DNA of 64,000 nucleotides from Catalimonadaceae bacterium JC749 (GCA_021730635.1 JAJNNC010000005.1:248001-312000); one strand, 5' to 3'. Counted from the stretch's first letter, positions 45,582-54,962 are shown. Numbers and translations are program-made. The notes: a model not told the origin generated them from the sequence alone.

Positions 45582-46205
45582 TTATAATTTTTCTCTGATC
45601 TGTTGAGCAGTGAAGCTTTTGGCATACAAGGCACCGCCCGGTTCTGCCTTTTGGGTGTCTGCAAGCTCTCCTATGTCTACACCTTCAAAACCAATTTCCT
45701 TCATCAGTTGTGCCACCGTAGCCTTGGCTTTTGCATCATTGCCGGCATAGGGTACTCCTAGCTGCTGACCGGCCGGTTGAAAAGCTTTTTCCTTGAGGTT
45801 TACATAATAAATAGTATTAAAAGCTTTTACCACTTTGGCATTGGCAAAGTGCATTTGGGTAAATTCCGATTGTCGTAGCTTTTTCTCCTGCATGATGCTA
45901 CCAGGCTCCTCTCCATCCCTTTGCGGGTAGTAGTTGGTTACATCCAGCACTATTTTACCCGTTACATCGCCTGCTTGCTGAGCCAGCTGCGGAATAACGC
46001 CAAAAGGCATAGCCAGTATGATTATTTCTCCAAAGGCAAAAGCATCTGCAAGGGTGCCTGTGCTAGCTTTTTCTCCCGCTTGTTGTGCCAGTTTTTTCAG
46101 CGTTTCCGGATGCCGGGAACTGAAAAGCACTTCATGGCCAGCCCGGGTCAGATGAAGACCTAAATGACTGCCGATGTTTCCTGATCCAATAATACCAATT
46201 TTCAT
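45582..46205 (-). CDS. F420-dependent NADP oxidoreductase-like protein
   Basis: The 207-residue protein opens with a Rossmann motif (IGIIGSGNIGSHLGLHLTRA), followed by an NADP-preferring SSRHPE segment. VLDVTNYYP and the KVVKAFNTIYY segment are typical of the NADP_oxidoreductase_F420 family. Bacteroidota do not normally make F420, so the true hydride acceptor or donor is probably another compound. It is a single-gene unit between the hydrolase and the histidine kinase. Confidence 0.85.
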   Translation of the reverse strand: MKIGIIGSGNIGSHLGLHLTRAGHEVLFSSRHPETLKKLAQQAGEKASTGTLADAFAFGEIIILAMPFGVIPQLAQQAGDVTGKIVLDVTNYYPQRDGEEPGSIMQEKKLRQSEFTQMHFANAKVVKAFNTIYYVNLKEKAFQPAGQQLGVPYAGNDAKAKATVAQLMKEIGFEGVDIGELADTQKAEPGGALYAKSFTAQQIREKL

Positions 46206-46401
46206 AAGTGTTGTTTTCCCTAAATTTACAAAAAATAGAACATCCTATGGGGGTAGCAGCCCTTTAAGAATGATTGAGAGTCAGGGATTAAGCGAATTCT
46301 GATTTCATATCTTTTTGCTGCTCTTGGCAAACTTTTCAGGGAAAAAAGCTTAAGCGTATCAGATGTAAAAAAAATGATGATATAGATATTTTAATCCTAT
46401 A

Positions 46402-46432
46402 TTAGATTACGTATTTGACGTATAAAATCTAA
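46402..46432 (+). other. small imperfect hairpin before the histidine kinase gene
   Basis: TTAGATT (46402-46408) pairs with AATCTAA (46426-46432), and an inner TACGT/ACGTA pair forms with an uneven internal loop. It ends 25 bases before the kinase start codon. It may be a leader structure or an operator, or chance in AT-rich DNA. Confidence 0.3.
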
Positions 46433-46457
46433 AGCGATAAGTGGTAACTTGCCTTTC

Positions 46458-48998
46458 ATGGAAACATACACTCTAGCCCTGGGGGAGTTTAAAAAATTCA
46501 CCTCTTTCATACTATCCGATCCAAATACAACGCAGGCCGTCCTTGAACGATATGCCCATGATGTACAGCATTCAGGCATACCCTTGTTGGCATTTTTTAA
46601 CCATTTACCAGCGGAAGAATTCAGAAAAATATGCGATGAAAGTATCGGTAAATTTTTGCAGGAAGTCATGGAAGACAAAGCTTTCTCTCAGGCCATTCAA
46701 TCTATTGACGATTGGAAGGCAGGAAATCTTGCCGGTATCCCAAGAGAAAAAATAGAAATCAATGATATTGTCAGAGTGTACGGACTGAGAAAAATGCTGT
46801 TCCTGGATTTCCTTCCGAAATATACGACCGATGTTGCCTGCTGCATTGCCATTACCAAAGAACTAGAGCGCTTTCACAACCACCTGGAAGAATATGCCTT
46901 CCAAACGTTTGTCGACATCCAGCAGGAGGAGCTCTTCAAGGAAAAAGAGTTTATTTCGTCTCTGATTAACAATTCTGTGGATGGAATTCTGGCTTTTGAC
47001 ACCTCCCTGCATATTACAGAATGGAACCGTACGCTGGAACAATGGAACAAACTCACGAAGGCCAATGTCCTGGGAAAAAAAATCTTTGATCTTTTCCCGC
47101 AGTACGAACATACCGACGAGGGGAGGGCTATGAAAACAGTCTTTGACGGTCACCCTGTTTACATCACCGATAAGCCCTTTCAAAGCAGAAAAGGCTATTA
47201 TGAGGCCAACATCCTTCCTTTATACGATAAGCAAGGTGCCATCAAGGGTGGCGTAAGTATCATTCATGACATAAGCGTCAGAAAAGAAGCAGAACATCTC
47301 ATCCACCTAAAAAACCAGGAACTGGCCGCAGCGCTGGAAGAGCTAACCTCTGCGGAGGAACAACTGCGGGAAACCAATGAAGAACTGGAACGGAGAGTGG
47401 ATGAAAGAACCCACGAACTGGCTGCCAGTGAAGAAGAACTCCGGCAGACCCTGGAGAAAATGATTGAACTGAATGAGACCCTGGCTGAGCATGAGAACTT
47501 TCTCAATAGTGTGATTGCGCAAAGTCCGCTTTCTACCTGGATTGCCGATGAAAGGGGTGTTCAGATCCAGGTCAATCAGGCTTGTCTGGATTTGTTTGAT
47601 ATTCCTGATCCCTCCCTCAGCATTGGTAAATACAATATACTGGAGGATGAGGTACTGAAAAATACTCCCTTTTATCAGGATATCGTAGACGTATTCAAAA
47701 AAGGAAACATCGTGCGTTTTGAGTTGGAATATGACATCAGCCAATTAGAACACGTTCGATTTCCGGAAGGCAAACCTTTGTATATCAAAGGTACCATTTT
47801 CCCAATTAAGAATGCAGAAGGCAGGGTGACACATGCAGTCATCCAGCATGAAGATGTGACAGAAAGAAGAAAAGCTGAATTAGCACTCAGAAGAAGTGAA
47901 GAACAATTGCGTTTGATTACCGATGCCCTTCCTGTTCTGATTTCCTACATAGACAAAGAAAAAAAGTATCGCTTTGTCAATCAGGCTTATGCAGAATGGT
48001 TTCATAAGACAAAAGATGAGATCCTGGGTAAGAGTGTGGATTCGATCATCGGGCCTAATGCATATAAAAATGTAGTGGAGCATTTAGAAAAAGGATTGTC
48101 GGGAGAAGTGGTAAACTTTGAAACCAAGCAGGATTATGGACAGCTGGGAGAGCGGTATATCAGATCCAGCCTGATCCCACACAGGGTAGGGGAAGAAATA
48201 AAGGGTATTTACGCGTTGGTGTTTGACATATCAGATCGAAAGAAAACAGAACAAACCCTGGAGAGACTCTACCAGGAGGTCAAGAAACGCAACAAAGATC
48301 TGAAGCGCATCAACACAGATCTGGATAACTTTGTGTATACAGCGTCTCACGATTTGAAATCACCCGTTTCTAACCTGGAAGGGCTGCTGCAAATGATGTC
48401 AAAATCGTTGGAGCAGAAGACGGATGCCAACGAAGGAAAAATTTTACAGATGATGAAATTATCCATTGGCAAGCTCAAAAGAACCATTGAAGATTTGGTA
48501 GAGATTACCAAGGTGCAGAAAGAAATGGAACAACAGGTTTTTGAGAAGATCTGTTTTAAACAGGTGGTAGAGGATGTGAAAACTGACCTGAAATCACTTC
48601 TGGAAGAAAGCCATGCCGATATCAAGGAAGCGTATGGGGTGAAGGAAATACATTACCCTAAAAGCCATTTGCGTAGCATCATTTACAACCTGCTTTCCAA
48701 TGCCTTGAAATACAGAGCTCCTGAAAGAAAAGCGGTTATTACTATCAGTACCTTTGCAAAGGATCATCAGACTGTGCTCTCTATCCGCGATAACGGCCTG
48801 GGTATGACAGAAACACAGCAAAAGAAATTGTTTACCATGTTTAAGCGAATGCATACCCATGTGGAAGGGACTGGCATTGGTTTATACACCATCAAACGCA
48901 TTATCGAAAATAATGGAGGCATTATTCAGGTGACTTCACAGGCAGGAGCAGGTACTGAGTTTTTGGTATGGTTCGAGAAAAATTCACCGGAGAAGTAA
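46458..48998 (+). CDS. multi-PAS sensor histidine kinase
   Basis: ATG 46458 is chosen over a TTG at 46449, giving 846 residues with no membrane segment. The first 150 residues form a helical domain resembling RsbR- or globin-like sensor domains. Three PAS domains follow, near residues 155-270 (NSVDGILAFDTSLHITEWN), 345-470 and 475-590. A charged coiled coil (EELERRVDERTHELAASEEE) lies between the first and second. The kinase core has ASHDLKSPVSNLEGLL (His631) and an ATPase domain (LLSNALKYRAP, DNGLGMTETQ, GTGIGLYTIKRI). It is a cytoplasmic kinase without a receiver domain, and no response regulator gene lies beside it. Confidence 0.93.
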   Translation: METYTLALGEFKKFTSFILSDPNTTQAVLERYAHDVQHSGIPLLAFFNHLPAEEFRKICDESIGKFLQEVMEDKAFSQAIQSIDDWKAGNLAGIPREKIEINDIVRVYGLRKMLFLDFLPKYTTDVACCIAITKELERFHNHLEEYAFQTFVDIQQEELFKEKEFISSLINNSVDGILAFDTSLHITEWNRTLEQWNKLTKANVLGKKIFDLFPQYEHTDEGRAMKTVFDGHPVYITDKPFQSRKGYYEANILPLYDKQGAIKGGVSIIHDISVRKEAEHLIHLKNQELAAALEELTSAEEQLRETNEELERRVDERTHELAASEEELRQTLEKMIELNETLAEHENFLNSVIAQSPLSTWIADERGVQIQVNQACLDLFDIPDPSLSIGKYNILEDEVLKNTPFYQDIVDVFKKGNIVRFELEYDISQLEHVRFPEGKPLYIKGTIFPIKNAEGRVTHAVIQHEDVTERRKAELALRRSEEQLRLITDALPVLISYIDKEKKYRFVNQAYAEWFHKTKDEILGKSVDSIIGPNAYKNVVEHLEKGLSGEVVNFETKQDYGQLGERYIRSSLIPHRVGEEIKGIYALVFDISDRKKTEQTLERLYQEVKKRNKDLKRINTDLDNFVYTASHDLKSPVSNLEGLLQMMSKSLEQKTDANEGKILQMMKLSIGKLKRTIEDLVEITKVQKEMEQQVFEKICFKQVVEDVKTDLKSLLEESHADIKEAYGVKEIHYPKSHLRSIIYNLLSNALKYRAPERKAVITISTFAKDHQTVLSIRDNGLGMTETQQKKLFTMFKRMHTHVEGTGIGLYTIKRIIENNGGIIQVTSQAGAGTEFLVWFEKNSPEK

Positions 48999-49023
48999 GT
49001 GTTCGCCATCCTGCGGTTTTCTC

Positions 49024-50019
49024 CTACGGGTGCGCTTCTTCCGCTTCTTTCAAAGTTAGTACAATGGGAAAATGGTCGCTGAACCCCTGCTCATTATAAC
49101 CGTCTCTTGTCCCTTTTTTACTAGGTCTGCCAAATTTTACGGGTGCATGGTAGCGTCCCTTTTCCATCTCCGGGAAAGCTACAATGTCAACGCCGTCTAC
49201 CTTGAAAGGATATAAGGCAGACAAAGAGGCAATCCCCCTTGAAACGATGAACTGATCCAGCACATGGATAGCATTCCCATAGACATAAGTTCCCTGTTTT
49301 CCTCCGTAAAAATCGTACATCAGATTGTGTACCCGGTTACTGATACTGTTTAAAACCACCGGTTTGGCATGACTGGCCTTTAGATAATCCTTGATTGAGC
49401 GGTTAAAAGGTTCATCGTTAAAATCGCCCATGAGCACAACAGCTATGTTTTTGCCCTTGATCTCTACAATACGGTCGATCCAGTATCCCAGGGTTTCGGC
49501 TACCATAATCCTGAAAGGTTCTGACTCATACTGCCCCCCGCTACGGGAAGGCCAATGGTTACCGATCACAATCAGTTCATGATGGTCCCGGGTGGTCAGA
49601 TTAATCTGCAACAGCTCACGGGTGGCATTGCGTTTCATCACATGGTGGCTGAAGAGTTGCCCATCGTCCTGGTACATAGCAGCATCGTAGATAAAGGCAA
49701 TATCAATTCCCCGTGCGTCTGCCGTATCGTGATGTCTGACGACATAATTGCGATTGACGGCGGCTTTAAGGGTCTGCATCAATCGCTGCATCACGTTTTC
49801 GTTCTCTACTTCACAAACCCCCAGAATATCCGGGCCTTTCCCATCGTTGATCCTTTGCATGACAGAAACCAGGTTGTTGATTTTCTTTTGTAGCACCTGC
49901 TGTGACCAGCCTTTTAACTCATTTTTGAGTCTTTTCTGTAGCCAGTCCGGTCTGTCCGGTGAAGTCTCCACATCAAAAAGGTTTTCCAAATTCCACCAGA
50001 AAATGGTATGTTTTTTCAT
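49024..50019 (-). CDS. endonuclease/exonuclease/phosphatase family protein
   Basis: The 331-residue protein has the EEP fold. FWWNLENLFDVE is the N-terminal strand, GVCEVENENV contains the metal-binding glutamate, GNHWPSRSGG and MGDFNDEPFN contain catalytic residues, and GFSDHFPIVLTL is the final SDHxP motif. No signal peptide is seen. It may act on nucleic acid or another phosphodiester. It is convergent with the histidine kinase gene, with a 25-base gap. Confidence 0.9.
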   Translation of the reverse strand: MKKHTIFWWNLENLFDVETSPDRPDWLQKRLKNELKGWSQQVLQKKINNLVSVMQRINDGKGPDILGVCEVENENVMQRLMQTLKAAVNRNYVVRHHDTADARGIDIAFIYDAAMYQDDGQLFSHHVMKRNATRELLQINLTTRDHHELIVIGNHWPSRSGGQYESEPFRIMVAETLGYWIDRIVEIKGKNIAVVLMGDFNDEPFNRSIKDYLKASHAKPVVLNSISNRVHNLMYDFYGGKQGTYVYGNAIHVLDQFIVSRGIASLSALYPFKVDGVDIVAFPEMEKGRYHAPVKFGRPSKKGTRDGYNEQGFSDHFPIVLTLKEAEEAHP

Positions 50020-50331
50020 AGGTATTTTTTTACAGTGTAATGTCGAAATCCGGTTTTATGGTATGCCCTACTCACAAAGTACGGGGCGCAGGCCTTATCG
50101 CTTAGTAACAAAGCAATGATCATGATGTAATCTCTTCTACCAAAAATCCTCAATCTTTTCCCATTTTCTTTGATCTCCCTTTTAAGTTTTTGTTAAAGTT
50201 TGACACAATAAATTACAGCATCCCAGATCAGTTTTCAGGAAACATATTGTCCACTATTTTTTTTATTCCTAAACATGCCCAGGGCGTTGCCGTTTATACC
50301 AGTGAAGTAATACCATTTAATTTGATATTGT
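50020..50331. other. gap between divergent genes, no gene supported
   Basis: This 312-base stretch lies between the divergent EEP gene and ndh. It must hold both promoters, but no element matching TTTG plus TAnnTTTG at proper spacing was found. No RNA gene or repeat is seen. Confidence 0.5.
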
Positions 50332-51702
50332 ATGTCAGTTATTGAAATTTCTGAAGAATATACCTCAAAGGACAGACATCTGGCTACGCACATCCCTGAT
50401 ATTGGTAAGCCCAGAATCGTGATCATTGGTGGGGGGTTTGCCGGGATTCAGGTGGTAAAAAATCTTTCTATGAAAGATTTTCAGGTAGTCATGCTGGATC
50501 GCCATAACTACCACACCTTTCAGCCTTTATTGTACCAGGTAGCCACGGCTGGTCTGGAGCCTGATTCTATCGCTGGTCCTTTACGAAAGATTTTTGACGA
50601 GGAAGAAAATTTCTTTTTTCGGATGGCAGCAGTAGAATCTATCAGTCCGGAAGAAAATACAGTGAATACAGACATTGGCAGGGTCCGGTACGATTACCTG
50701 GTGATAGCCGTAGGAACACAGACCAATTATTTTGGCAATAAAAGTATTGAAGAACTGGCTTTCCCCATGAAACAGGTGCCACAGGCACTCAATCTTCGCA
50801 GTCATATCCTGCAGAATTTTGAAAAAGCCGTCACCTCAGAAGACCCGGAAGAAGTAAATCGTCTGACCAGTTTTGTGATTGTGGGCGGTGGACCTACGGG
50901 GGTAGAACTGGCGGGTGCCTTGGGCGAACTGAAAAAGTATGTGCTGCCCAGAGATTATCCTGAGCTGGATTTCCGGCAGATGAAAGTTTATCTGGTGGAA
51001 GGGCTGGAAAGATTGCTGCCTTCCATGTCGCAGTACGCCAGCAAACAAGCCCGGAAAGACCTGGAACAACATTTTGATACCATTGTGAAGCTGAAGACCA
51101 TGGTCAAAGAGTATGATGGGTATCAGGTGCATTTGAGCAATGGCGAAACCATCCCCAGCGAAACCTTGATATGGGCTGCTGGTGTGAAAGGAATTATCCT
51201 ACCAGGGTTAGAAAAAGCCAAAGTAGACAGAAGCCGCTATGTGGTTGATGAATTCAGCAGGGTGGTAGGGTATGATAATATCTTTGCCATAGGCGATGTG
51301 GCGAAAATGTCTACTAAAGAGTATCCTGACGGACATCCACAGGTGGCTCCGGTAGCCATTCAACAGGGAACAAGGTTAGGGAAAAATCTGACCCGTTTGA
51401 TCAGAGGCAGAGAAATGTGGCATTTTACTTATTTTAACAAAGGGTATATGGCCACAGTAGGACGAAACAGGGCTGTCGCCGACTTGCCCTTCAAGATTAA
51501 ATTCAGTGGTTTTCTGGCTTGGTTGTCCTGGATGTTTATCCACCTGGTCTATCTGATCGGTTTCCGGCAGAAAATTGTAACGCTGGGAAACTGGATATGG
51601 AATTATTTTACCTATGACCGCGGCACACGTTTGATCATTCGCCCTTTCAACTATCGAAAAGCAGTCAGTGCCAAGAAAAAAGTATTGGAAAAGCAGGTTT
51701 GA
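50332..51702 (+). CDS. ndh: type II NADH dehydrogenase
   Basis: The 456-residue flavoprotein has an FAD-binding motif (IVIIGGGFAGIQVVKNLS) with the family segment HNYHTFQPLLYQVATAGLEP. An NADH-binding motif (FVIVGGGPTGVELAGALGEL) follows near residue 180, and then an AIGDVAKM segment and a hydrophobic C-terminal part (WLSWMFIHLVYLIGF) for membrane attachment. It oxidises NADH and reduces quinone without pumping protons. It would feed quinol to the alternative complex III encoded elsewhere in the window. Confidence 0.95.
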   Translation: MSVIEISEEYTSKDRHLATHIPDIGKPRIVIIGGGFAGIQVVKNLSMKDFQVVMLDRHNYHTFQPLLYQVATAGLEPDSIAGPLRKIFDEEENFFFRMAAVESISPEENTVNTDIGRVRYDYLVIAVGTQTNYFGNKSIEELAFPMKQVPQALNLRSHILQNFEKAVTSEDPEEVNRLTSFVIVGGGPTGVELAGALGELKKYVLPRDYPELDFRQMKVYLVEGLERLLPSMSQYASKQARKDLEQHFDTIVKLKTMVKEYDGYQVHLSNGETIPSETLIWAAGVKGIILPGLEKAKVDRSRYVVDEFSRVVGYDNIFAIGDVAKMSTKEYPDGHPQVAPVAIQQGTRLGKNLTRLIRGREMWHFTYFNKGYMATVGRNRAVADLPFKIKFSGFLAWLSWMFIHLVYLIGFRQKIVTLGNWIWNYFTYDRGTRLIIRPFNYRKAVSAKKKVLEKQV

Positions 51703-51735
51703 TATCGTTTTGCATAAACCATTGAAATCAAAATA

Positions 51736-51768
51736 AAAGAGGCTGTCTCTACCTGAAACAGCCTCTTT
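51736..51768. terminator. bidirectional terminator between ndh and the outer membrane protein gene
   Basis: AAAGAGGCTGT (51736-51746) and ACAGCCTCTTT (51758-51768) are a perfect 11-base inverted repeat with an 11-base loop, flanked by A- and T-rich ends. It lies between two convergent genes and can serve both strands. Confidence 0.85.
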
Positions 51769-51791
51769 CCTTATATACAGACTACTTGTGG

Positions 51792-52394
51792 TTACTGATT
51801 TAATTTGAAAGACACACCCAGATTGATAGGGATCATCATCAGATGCTCATTGAGCCTGTTTTCTAAAATAGGCACAGACTCCTGCACAAACACTGTTTGA
51901 AGCTTGGCACTGGCGTAGACATCCAATACATCGCTCACCGGGTAAATCAATCCTACAGTGGGTGCCAAACCAAAATAAGTCCGGGTGATGTCAAACCCAA
52001 AGCCTTTGGCCGTAATGTTATAAGCTCCGGCCTCTATCCCTACATACGGATGCACTCCACTGGCGGGTAACATATACTGAACAATACCGGTAATGGGAAC
52101 TACATTGAAGTCAAAATCAATGTTTCCTAAAATATCGTCAAGAATACCTCCCAGATCAAGGCCGAGAGGATCAATGTCCAGGTTGAAGTGATAACGATCA
52201 ATGCCGGCTCCTATTTTCCACTTACCATCGATAGAGTACATTAGTTCTGCTCCATAACCCATACCGGTATTTACATAATTATTGACCGGACCTATGGGAA
52301 AAGTGGGCGATATATGCGGTGAAACGCTAAGCTGCGCCTGAGAAACAGCGTGAATACCTACCAAAATGCATATAGTTAATAGTAATTTTTTCAT
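51792..52394 (-). CDS. small outer membrane beta-barrel protein
   Basis: The 200-residue protein begins with a signal peptide (KKLLLTICILVGIHAVSQAQ). It continues with alternating beta-strand segments typical of OmpA-like or porin-family barrels (GAELMYSIDGKWKIGAGIDR, YVGIEAGAYNI, MIPINLGVSFKLNQ), ending near the C terminus with a strand. The function is unknown. It is convergent with ndh. Confidence 0.85.
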   Translation of the reverse strand: MKKLLLTICILVGIHAVSQAQLSVSPHISPTFPIGPVNNYVNTGMGYGAELMYSIDGKWKIGAGIDRYHFNLDIDPLGLDLGGILDDILGNIDFDFNVVPITGIVQYMLPASGVHPYVGIEAGAYNITAKGFGFDITRTYFGLAPTVGLIYPVSDVLDVYASAKLQTVFVQESVPILENRLNEHLMMIPINLGVSFKLNQ

Positions 52395-52504
52395 TAGTGC
52401 TGAGTTGTGTAGTGAATAAAAAAATCAATGTATTCTTACTCAGGCAATTTTTGTGCTAATTTTAAAAAGAAATGTCGCAACGATTATTGATGGAAAAAGT
52501 TGCT

Positions 52505-53635
52505 TCAAGAAACTGCAAAGAGATCGGAAGCAATGCGGTCGGCCAGTAGTTTACCCTGAGGGGTGAGTATGAGATGCTGATCCTGCAGAGTGGCCAACCC
52601 ACGGGCTATTAAATCTTCAATATAAGGCGCATTGTGCGCATACAAATCATATTGAAGCTCTGTCTTGATCTTCATCAGATCACAACCCCACTTCGTCCGT
52701 AGTCCGGTCAGAATGTACTCATTGATCTGATCCTGTGGCTGTAACCATTCCTTTTCGTAGGCCAGCCTGTTTTCTGCCAAAGCCTTCAGATACCGGACAT
52801 TGTGGGCAACATTGTACTGCCGGCTTACCTGGTCGTAGGAATGGGCACTGGGGCCTATTCCCAGGTATTTTTCTTTCTTCCAGTAATTGCTGTTATGTCT
52901 GGAATGATAACCTGGCAGGGAAAAATTCGAGATTTCATATTGTTCATATCCATGTGCCTGCAAGGTGTGAAGCAGAATTTCAAACTGCTCGGCGGCAAAA
53001 TCTTCTTCAGCTTCCCGGAAACGGCCTTTTTTCAGCCATTGTCCAAACACCGTTTTTTCCTCAATGGTGAGGCAGTAAGAGGAAATGTGTTGAGGGTGCA
53101 GTTGCATGGCTGTTTGCAAGTCCTGTTGCCATAGGCGGTGATCTTCAGCCGGTATGGCGTAAATCAGGTCAATAGAAATATTATCAAAGCCTTCCTCCTG
53201 CGCAATTTTCACACACTGCCTGGCTTCATCTGCATTATGGGCCCTGTTGAGAAAATGCAGATGAGGATTATGAAAAGATTGTATACCGATGCTCAGCCGG
53301 TTGATACCGCAAGCTTTGAATAATTTCAGTTTTGCTGCAGTAAGATCATCCGGATTGGCTTCTAAGGTGATTTCCGGAAGTGCCGTCACCTCAAAGTTTT
53401 CATGCACAGCTGATAAAAGCGTTTGAAGTTCATCGCCTGTCAGCAGAGAGGGCGTACCGCCGCCCAAATAGATAGTACTTACGGGATCATCACCCAGATA
53501 ATTTTTCTGGATAGAAATTTCCTGCACCATCGCTCGCACCATCGTAGTCTTCTGCTGCTGGTTCGTACTAAAATGAAAGTCGCAGTAATGGCAAGCCTGC
53601 TTGCAAAAGGGAATATGGAGATAAATGCCAGCCAA
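52505..53635 (-). CDS. hemW: HemW-like radical SAM protein
   Basis: The 376-residue protein begins with YLHIPFCKQACHYCDF, which contains the radical SAM CxxxCxxC motif and the HemW-type phenylalanine after it. IYLGGGTPSLL, LEANPDDLT, NRLSIGIQSFH and the GIGPSAHSY segment are all typical of the HemN/HemW family. It is 376 residues, shorter than true HemN, and the start lacks HemN's longer N terminus, so a heme-chaperone HemW role is more likely than coproporphyrinogen dehydrogenase. It is divergent from pnuC with a 102-base gap. Confidence 0.92.
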   Translation of the reverse strand: MAGIYLHIPFCKQACHYCDFHFSTNQQQKTTMVRAMVQEISIQKNYLGDDPVSTIYLGGGTPSLLTGDELQTLLSAVHENFEVTALPEITLEANPDDLTAAKLKLFKACGINRLSIGIQSFHNPHLHFLNRAHNADEARQCVKIAQEEGFDNISIDLIYAIPAEDHRLWQQDLQTAMQLHPQHISSYCLTIEEKTVFGQWLKKGRFREAEEDFAAEQFEILLHTLQAHGYEQYEISNFSLPGYHSRHNSNYWKKEKYLGIGPSAHSYDQVSRQYNVAHNVRYLKALAENRLAYEKEWLQPQDQINEYILTGLRTKWGCDLMKIKTELQYDLYAHNAPYIEDLIARGLATLQDQHLILTPQGKLLADRIASDLFAVS

Positions 53636-53737
53636 ATAAAGTCAGTAAGTTTAACCTGATAAATCAGATTGTGGGTTATACGCTAAATAAGAAGTCATCT
53701 GTGAAAAAAAAAATTCCTTTTTGTACTTTCGTCTCCC

Positions 53738-54307
53738 ATGCAAATCATCGAATTTTTTGCCCTGGTCTTCGGTATCATTGCGGTCTATTTTAATACCAAA
53801 GAAATCGTTTGGGGCTGGCCTACCGGTATCGTAGGCGTGGTATTAAGCGGAATTGTATTTTATGATGCCCGCCTCTATGCCGATCTTTCCCTGCATGTCA
53901 TCTATTTTGTGCTGGGTTTTTATGGTTGGTATGAGTGGCTGTATGGCGGTAAAAATAAATCGGAGCTGGCAGTCAGCACGCTTTCTTATACCAGTATATT
54001 CCTTTTGAGCATCATTGGCGTGGCAGGAACCCTGTTAATTGGTTATTTTTTTGATCAATACACAGATGCGGATTTGGCTTACTGGGATGCCTTCACTACG
54101 TCATTCAGCCTGGTGGGACAGTATATGCTGGCCAGAAAAAAGATTGAGAACTGGATTCTCTGGCTGGTGGTGGATCTGGTAGCTTCTGGTATCTATCTCT
54201 ATAAAGGGCTGTATATGCTGGCGCTACTCTATTTTTTGTACCTTGGCTTGGCCACCTATGGATATCTTAATTGGAAAAAATCACTTTATCAAAATCAACC
54301 TGCCTGA
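53738..54307 (+). CDS. pnuC: PnuC-family vitamin transporter
   Basis: The 189-residue membrane protein has seven helices and PnuC motifs (WGWPTGIVGVVLSGIVFYDAR, residues 27-47, and QYMLARKKIENWILWLVVD). PnuC moves nicotinamide riboside, and the related PnuT moves thiamine. The next gene is a NadR-like kinase one base away, which favours nicotinamide riboside. However, a TPP riboswitch and thiamine-linked genes follow directly, so thiamine or a precursor is also possible. A TACTTTCG at 53724 may be a poor promoter. Confidence 0.88.
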   Translation: MQIIEFFALVFGIIAVYFNTKEIVWGWPTGIVGVVLSGIVFYDARLYADLSLHVIYFVLGFYGWYEWLYGGKNKSELAVSTLSYTSIFLLSIIGVAGTLLIGYFFDQYTDADLAYWDAFTTSFSLVGQYMLARKKIENWILWLVVDLVASGIYLYKGLYMLALLYFLYLGLATYGYLNWKKSLYQNQPA

Positions 54308-54814
54308 ATGAAAAAAGTAGTAATTACTGGCCCCGAATCTACCGGGAAAACAACCTTAGCCCAGGCACTGGCATTGCACTACCAGACCTATTGGGTCAGA
54401 GAATATGCTCGTATTTATATGGATCACCTCCACCGCCCTTATGAGGAAGCAGACCTTCTGGCTATTGCGAAAGGCCAGCTGGCCAGCGAAGAAGTGGCCA
54501 AAGCAAAAGCCTCCCGTCTAATGATTTGTGATACCAGCCTGGAGGTAATCAAAATATGGAGTGAGGTGAGGTATAATCGTTGCCATCCCTGGATTCTGGA
54601 TAAATACCAGCAACAGAAAGTAAACTTATATTTACTCTGTGCGCCGGATATCCCCTGGGCACCTGATCCGCAACGGGAAAATCCTGAAGACCGGGAGGCC
54701 CTCTTTAAACGCTATCAGCAGGAATTAAAAGAGAAAAACTGTATAGAAATAGGGGGTAACCGGCAAGAAAGAAAATCTATCGCCATCAGTGCCATAGAGA
54801 CTTTGCTAAAATAA
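54308..54814 (+). CDS. NadR-like ATP-binding kinase (ribosylnicotinamide kinase type)
   Basis: The 168-residue protein has a Walker A motif (ITGPESTGKTTLAQALALHY, residues 6-25) and the NadR kinase segments EYARIY and CAPDIPWAPDPQRENPEDRE. This is the kinase half of NadR, with no adenylyltransferase or DNA-binding part. It likely phosphorylates nicotinamide riboside as PnuC brings it in. Its stop is close to the promoter of the riboswitch unit, whose minus-33 element lies inside its 3' end. Confidence 0.85.
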   Translation: MKKVVITGPESTGKTTLAQALALHYQTYWVREYARIYMDHLHRPYEEADLLAIAKGQLASEEVAKAKASRLMICDTSLEVIKIWSEVRYNRCHPWILDKYQQQKVNLYLLCAPDIPWAPDPQRENPEDREALFKRYQQELKEKNCIEIGGNRQERKSIAISAIETLLK

Positions 54815-54833
54815 TAATTCCTTAATAACTTTG
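54802..54833 (+). promoter_or_regulatory. promoter of the TPP-riboswitch operon
   Basis: TTTG (54802-54805), a 20-base spacer and TAACTTTG (54826-54833) match the Bacteroidota promoter very well. Transcription would start near 54840, about 20 bases before the riboswitch fold. Confidence 0.75.
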
Positions 54834-54859
54834 CTGCCATAGCGTATAGGACATTTTTG

Positions 54860-54950
54860 TCCGATACACAAAAGGGGTGCCCTCAAAGAACGGGCTGAGA
54901 TTATACCCATTGAACCTGATCCCGGTAATGCGGGCGAAGGGATTCGGTAT
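54860..54950 (+). ncRNA. TPP (thiamine pyrophosphate) riboswitch aptamer
   Basis: The THI-box conserved segments occur in order: GGGGTGCCC, GGGCTGAGATTATACCC, TGAACCTGATCCCGGTAATG and GCGAAGGGA. The flanking CCGA (54861-54864) and TCGG (54944-54947) close the first stem. It lies directly before a thiamine-type TonB receptor gene. TPP binding should turn the operon off through the downstream terminator. Confidence 0.96.
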
Positions 54951-54962
54951 AGTAAATATAAT

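Noticed and set aside
52505-53635. Oxygen-independent coproporphyrinogen dehydrogenase HemN
   Set aside because: The protein is short and starts at the radical SAM motif without the HemN N-terminal extension, which fits HemW better.
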